Positions 58,610 through 64,000 of a DNA stretch of 64,000 nt are shown piece by piece. Position numbers and translations under genes: made by a program. The stretch covers positions 7,503,001 to 7,567,000 of the forward strand of contig NC_060214.1 in assembly GCF_021130785.1 (NCBI RefSeq). Direction: 5' to 3'. The notes beneath the pieces were generated by a model, which was given only the letters and a program-made list of their open reading frames with translations, searched no databases and was not told where the DNA came from. The stretch comes from Homalodisca vitripennis (lineage: Eukaryota; Arthropoda; Insecta; Hemiptera; Cicadellidae). The stretch's first letter is position 1, and every line of letters starts with the position of its first letter.

Positions 58610-61600
58610 AACTGTTACTCAATACAAGGTGTCATACAATACTTAAGAGTGGCGTACGGTCCAGGAAGTTACTCCATACAAGGTATAATACTGTGTAACC
58701 AATGTCACACTAAAGTTAGCAAGTGGAAGGACTACTGCGTGCTTTACTTAAGAGTAGCGTACGGTCCAGGAAGTTACACCATACAAGGTATAATACTGTG
58801 TAACCAATGTCACACTAAAGTTAGCAAGTGGAAGGACTACTGCGTGCTTTACTTAAGAGTAGCGTACGGTCCAGGAAGTTACACCATACAAGGTATAATA
58901 CTGTGTAACCAATGTCACACTAAAGTTAGCAAGTGGAAGTACTACTGCGTGCTTTACTTAAGAGTAGCGTACGGTCCAGGAAGTTACACCATACAAGGTA
59001 TAATACTGTGTAACCAATGTCACACTAAAGTTAGCAAGTGGAAGTACTACTGCGTGCTTTACTTAAGAGTAGCGTACGGTCCAGGAAGTTACACCATACA
59101 AGGTATAATACTGTGTAACCAATGTCACACTAAAGTTAGCAAGCGGAAGTACTACTGCGTGCTTTACTTAAGAGTGGCGTACGGTCCAGGAAGTTACACC
59201 ATACAAGGTATAATACTGTGTAACCAATGTCACACTAAAGTTAGCAAGTGGAAGGACTACTGCGTGCTTTACTTAAGAGTGGCGTACGGTCCAGGAAGTT
59301 ACACCATACAAGGTATAATACTGTGTAACCAATGTCACACTAAAGTTAGCAAGCGGAAGTACTACTGCGTGCTTTACTTAAGAGTGGCGTACGGTCCAGG
59401 AAGTTACACCATACAAGGTATAATACTGTGTAACCAATGTCACACTAAAGTTAGCAAGCGGAAGTACTACTGCGTGCTTTACTTAAGAGTGGCGTACGGT
59501 CCAGGAAGTTACACCATACAAGGTATAATACTGTGTAACCAATGTCACACTAAAGTTAGCAAGCGGAAGTACTACTGCGTGCTTTACTTAAGAGTGGCGT
59601 ACGGTCCAGGAAGTTACACCATACAAGGTATAATACTGTGTAACCAATGTCACACTAAAGTTAGCAAGCGGAAGTACTACTGCGTGCTTTACTTAAGAGT
59701 GGCGTACGGTCCAGGAAGTTACACCATACAAGGTATAATACTGTGTAACCAATGTCACACTAAAGTTAGCAAGCGGAAGTACTACTGCGTGCTTTACTTA
59801 AGAGTGGCGTACGGTCCAGGAAGTTACACCATACAAGGTATAATACTGTGTAACCAATGTCACACTAAAGTTAGCAAGCGGAAGGACTACTGCGTGCTTT
59901 ACTTAAGAGTGGCGTACGGTCCAGGAAGTTACACCATACAAGGTATAATACTGTGTAACCAATGTCACACTAAAGTTAGCAAGCGGAAGTACTACTGCGT
60001 GCTTTACTTAAGAGTGGCGTACGGTCCAGGAAGTTACACCATACAAGGTATAATACTGTGTAACCAATGTCACACTAAAGTTAGCAAGCGGAAGTACTAC
60101 TGCGTGCTTTACTTAAGAGTGGCGTACGGTCCAGGAAGTTACACCATACAAGGTATAATACTGTGTAACCAATGTCACACTAAAGTTAGCAAGTGGAAGT
60201 ACTACTGCGTGCTTTACTTAAGAGTGGCGTACGGTCCAGGAAGTTACACCATACAAGGTATAATACTGTGTAACCAATGTCACACTAAAGTTAGCAAGTG
60301 GAAGTACTACTGCGTGCTTTACTTAAGAGTGGCGTACGGTCCAGGAAGTTACACCATACAAGGTATAATACTGTGTAACCAATGTCACACTAAAGTTAGC
60401 AAGCGGAAGTACTACTGCGTGCTTTACTTAAGAGTGGCGTACGGTCCAGGAAGTTACACCATACAAGGTATAATACTGTGTAACCAATGTCACACTAAAG
60501 TTAGCAAGCGGAAGTACTACTGCGTGCTTTACTTAAGAGTGGCGTACGGTCCAGGAAGTTACACCATACAAGGTATAATACTGTGTAACCAATGTCACAC
60601 TAAAGTTAGCAAGCGGAAGTACTACTGCGTGCTTTACTTAAGAGTGGCGTACGGTCCAGGAAGTTACACCATACAAGGTATAATACTGTGTAACCAATGT
60701 CACACTAAAGTTAGCAAGCGGAAGTACTACTGCGTGCTTTACTTAAGAGTAGCGTACGGTCCAGGAAGTTACACCATACAAGGTATAATACTGTGTAACC
60801 AATGTCACACTAAAGTTAGCAAGCGGAAGTACTACTGCGTGCTTTACTTAAGAGTGGCGTACGGTCCAGGAAGTTACACCATACAAGGTATAATACTGTG
60901 TAACCAATGTCACACTAAAGTTAGCAAGCGGAAGTACTACTGCGTGCTTTACTTAAGAGTGGCGTACGGTCCAGGAAGTTACACCATACAAGGTATAATA
61001 CTGTGTAACCAATGTCACACTAAAGTTAGCAAGTGGAAGTACTACTGCGTGCTTTACTTAAGAGTGGCGTACGGTCCAGGAAGTTACACCATACAAGGTA
61101 TAATACTGTGTAACCAATGTCACACTAAAGTTAGCAAGTGGAAGTACTACTGCGTGCTTTACTTAAGAGTGGCGTACGGTCCAGGAAGTTACACCATACA
61201 AGGTATAATACTGTGTAACCAATGTCACACTAAAGTTAGCAAGTGGAAGTACTACTGCGTGCTTTACTTAAGAGTGGCGTACGGTCCAGGAAGTTACACC
61301 ATACAAGGTATAATACTGTGTAACCAATGTCACACTAAAGTTAGCAAGCGGAAGTACTACTGCGTGCTATACTTAAGAGTGGCGTACGGTCCAGGAAGTT
61401 ACACCATACAAGGTATAATACTGTGTAACCAATGTCACACTAAAGTTAGCAAGCGGAAGTACTACTGCGTGCTTTACTTAAGAGTGGCGTACGGTCCAGG
61501 AAGTTACACCATACAAGGTATAATACTGTGTAACCAATGTCACACTAAAGTTAGCAAGCGGAAGTACTACTGCGTGCTTTACTTAAGAGTGGCGTACGGT

Positions 61601-64000
61601 CCAGGAAGTTACACCATACAAGGTATAATACTGTGTAACCAATGTCACACTAAAGTTAGCAAGCGGAAGTACTACTGCGTGCTTTACTTAAGAGTGGCGT
61701 ACGGTCCAGGAAGTTACACCATACAAGGTATAATACTGTGTAACCAATGTCACACTAAAGTTAGCAAGCGGAAGTACTACTGCGTGCTTTACTTAAGAGT
61801 GGCGTACGGTCCAGGAAGTTACACCATACAAGGTATAATACTGTGTAACCAATGTCACACTAAAGTTAGCAAGCGGAAGTACTACTGCGTGCTTTACTTA
61901 AGAGTGGCGTACGGTCCAGGAAGTTACACCATACAAGGTATAATACTGTGTAACCAATGTCACACTAAAGTTAGCAAGCGGAAGTAATACTGCGTGCTTT
62001 ACTTAAGAGTGGCGTACGGTCCAGGAAGTTACTCCATACAAGGTATAATACTGTGTAACCAATGTCACACTAAAGTTAGCAAGCGGAAGTAATACTGCGT
62101 GCTTTACTTAAGAGTGGCGTACGGTCCAGGAAGTTACACCATACAAGGTATAATACTGTGTAACCAATGTCACACTAAAAGTTAGCAAGCGTGGAAGTAA
62201 TACTGCGTGCTTTACTTAAGAGTGGCGTACGGTCCAGGAAGTTACTCCATACAAGGTATAATACTGTGTAACCAATGTCACACTAAAGTTAGCAAGTAGC
62301 AAGCGGAAGTAATACTGCGTGCTTTACTTAAGAGTAGCGTACGGTCCAGGGAAGTTACACCATACAAGGTATAATACTGTGTAACCAATGTCACACTAAA
62401 GTTAGCAAGTGGAAGTAATACTGCGTGCTTTACTTAAGAGTAGCGTACGGTCAGGAAGTTACACCATACAAGGTATAATACTGTGTAAACCAATGTCACA
62501 CTAAAGTTAGCAAGCGGAAGTAATACTGCGTGCTTTACTTAAGAGTGGCGTACGGTCCAGGAAGTTACACCATACAAGGTATAATACTGTGTAACCAATG
62601 TCACACTAAAGTTAGCAAGTGGAAGACTACTGCGTGCTTTACTTAAGAGTAGCGTACGGTCCAGGAAGTTACACCATACAAGGTATAATACTGTGTAACC
62701 AATGTCACACTAAAGTTAGCAAGTGGAAGGAATACTGCGTGTCTTTATGACTGCTTGCTTTACGTAGTCAGGAGGTTACTGCGTGCTACACCAGGAAGTT
62801 ACACCATACAAGGTATAATACTGTGTAACCAATGTCACACTAAAGTTAGCAAGCGGAAGTACTACTGCGTGCTTTACTTAAGAGTGGCGTACGGTCCAGG
62901 AAGTTACACCATACAAGGTATAATACTGTGTAACCAATGTCACACTAAAGTTAGCAAGTGGAAGTACTACTGCGTGCTTTACTTAAGAGTAGCGTACGGT
63001 CCAGGAAGTTACACCATACAAGGTATAATACTGTGTAACCAATGTCACACTAAAGTTAGCAAGCGGAAGTACTACTGCGTGCTTTACTTAAGAGTAGCGT
63101 ACGGTCCAGGAAGTTACACCATACAAGGTATAATACTGTGTAACCAATGTCACACTAAAGTTAGCAAGCGGAAGTACTACTGCGTGCTTTACTTAAGAGT
63201 AGCGTACGGTCCAGGAAGTTACACCATACAAGGTATAATACTGTGTAACCAATGTCACACTAAAGTTAGCAAGCGGAAGTACTACTGCGTGCTTTACTTA
63301 AGAGTGGCGTACGGTCCAGGAAGTTACACCATACAAGGTATAATACTGTGTAACCAATGTCACACTAAAGTTAGCAAGCGGAAGTACTACTGCGTGCTAT
63401 ACTTAAGAGTGGCGTACGGTCCAGGAAGTTACACCATACAAGGTATAATACTGTGTAACCAATGTCACACTAAAGTTAGCAAGTGGAAGTACTACTGCGT
63501 GCTTTACTTAAGAGTGGCGTACGGTCCAGGAAGTTACACCATACAAGGTATAATACTGTGTAACCAATGTCACACTAAAGTTAGCAAGCGGAAGTACTAC
63601 TGCGTGCTTTACTTAAGAGTGGCGTACGGTCCAGGAAGTTACACCATACAAGGTATAATACTGTGTAACCAATGTCACACTAAAGTTAGCAAGCGGAAGT
63701 ACTACTGCGTGCTATACTTAAGAGTGGCGTACGGTCCAGGAAGTTACACCATACAAGGTATAATACTGTGTAACCAATGTCACACTAAAGTTAGCAAGTG
63801 GAAGTACTACTGCGTGCTTTACTTAAGAGTGGCGTACGGTCCAGGAAGTTACACCATACAAGGTATAATACTGTGTAACCAATGTCACACTAAAGTTAGC
63901 AAGCGGAAGTACTACTGCGTGCTTTACTTAAGAGTGGCGTACGGTCCAGGAAGTTACACCATACAAGGTATAATACTGTGTAACCAATGTCACACTAAAG
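58610..64000. repeat. 105-bp satellite array, about 51 copies, continuing past the window
   Basis: The unit cttaagagtggcgtacggtc + caggaagttacaccatacaa + ggtataatactgtgtaacca + atgtcacactaaagttagca + agcggaagtactactgcgtg + cttta is 105 bases. Copies are about 97-99% alike. Recurrent variants are gtg/gta, tgg/cgg, tac/gac, acc/tcc and ctt/cta. Because 105 is divisible by three, one frame (ATG at 58553, stop at 61987) stays open for 1144 codons with a 35-residue period (YLRVAYGPGSYTIQGIILCN...). From 61985 to 62800 units carry taa and several indels, and one unit is scrambled (62730-62800); clean units resume after 62830. It is probably satellite DNA, although a repetitive protein cannot be excluded from sequence alone. 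Confidence 0.95.

Noticed and set aside
58553..61987. 1144-codon open frame as a protein-coding gene
   Set aside because: It is produced by a 105-base (multiple of three) satellite. The array continues with stops and indels, replacement changes are as common as silent ones, and no promoter, intron or unique domain supports a gene. It is recorded as a repeat instead.
58610..64000. CRISPR-like array
   Set aside because: Direct head-to-tail repeats with no unique spacers, in a eukaryotic context.

Overview
The window is a piece of a eukaryotic, most likely insect, genome. Introns with GT/AG borders, dispersed SINEs and LINEs, DNA transposons and long satellite arrays rule out a prokaryote. The 5S-rRNA-derived SINE type, the CR1/Jockey-like LINE remnants and the very AT-rich spacer suggest an arthropod, perhaps a hemipteran. 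That placement is an inference from repeat style, not a proven identification.

The only convincing host gene lies at the left edge (1-5079, + strand). It is the interior of a multi-exon C2H2 zinc-finger protein gene: six exons encoding about twelve complete fingers plus half of another. The 5' end lies before the window. The last visible exon stops in the middle of a finger, and no continuing exon is recognisable in the remaining 59 kb. Exon 6 carries an apparent one-base insertion in an A run, and the exon 3 donor region has been duplicated twice into the following intron.

From about 5 kb to 58.6 kb the window is repeat-dominated intron or intergenic DNA. It holds: an ORF1+ORF2 LINE with an SGNH-esterase-like ORF1, decayed (12.8-17.5 kb), and six other LINE 3' fragments; an internally deleted Mutator-like DNA transposon with 15-bp inverted ends (23.9-25.4 kb); a 1.2-kb element with arms of about 370 bp in inverted orientation (20.3-21.5 kb); tRNA-derived and 5S-derived SINEs; five copies of a GC-rich repeat that keeps a small ORF open (family A); three copies of a repeat with YY1-like and CRE-like sites (family B); six copies of a repeat here called family C; and about ten members of a family (P) built around a conserved hairpin between CTGANGAA and GAAACG, one of them inside an almost perfect 640-bp palindrome. 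The family letters are local labels, not database names.

Tandem arrays occur throughout: 75-bp, about 90-bp, 68-bp, about 115-bp, 51-bp and 83-bp units, and at the right end a 105-bp satellite running from 58.6 kb past the window edge (about 51 copies). The satellite unit is a multiple of three, so it keeps a 1144-codon frame open. A few GC-rich unique islands (about 8.8, 48.3, 53.6 and 56.0 kb) stand out from the AT-rich background and may be conserved regulatory DNA or unrecognised exons. No bacterial features, CRISPR arrays or operons are present.
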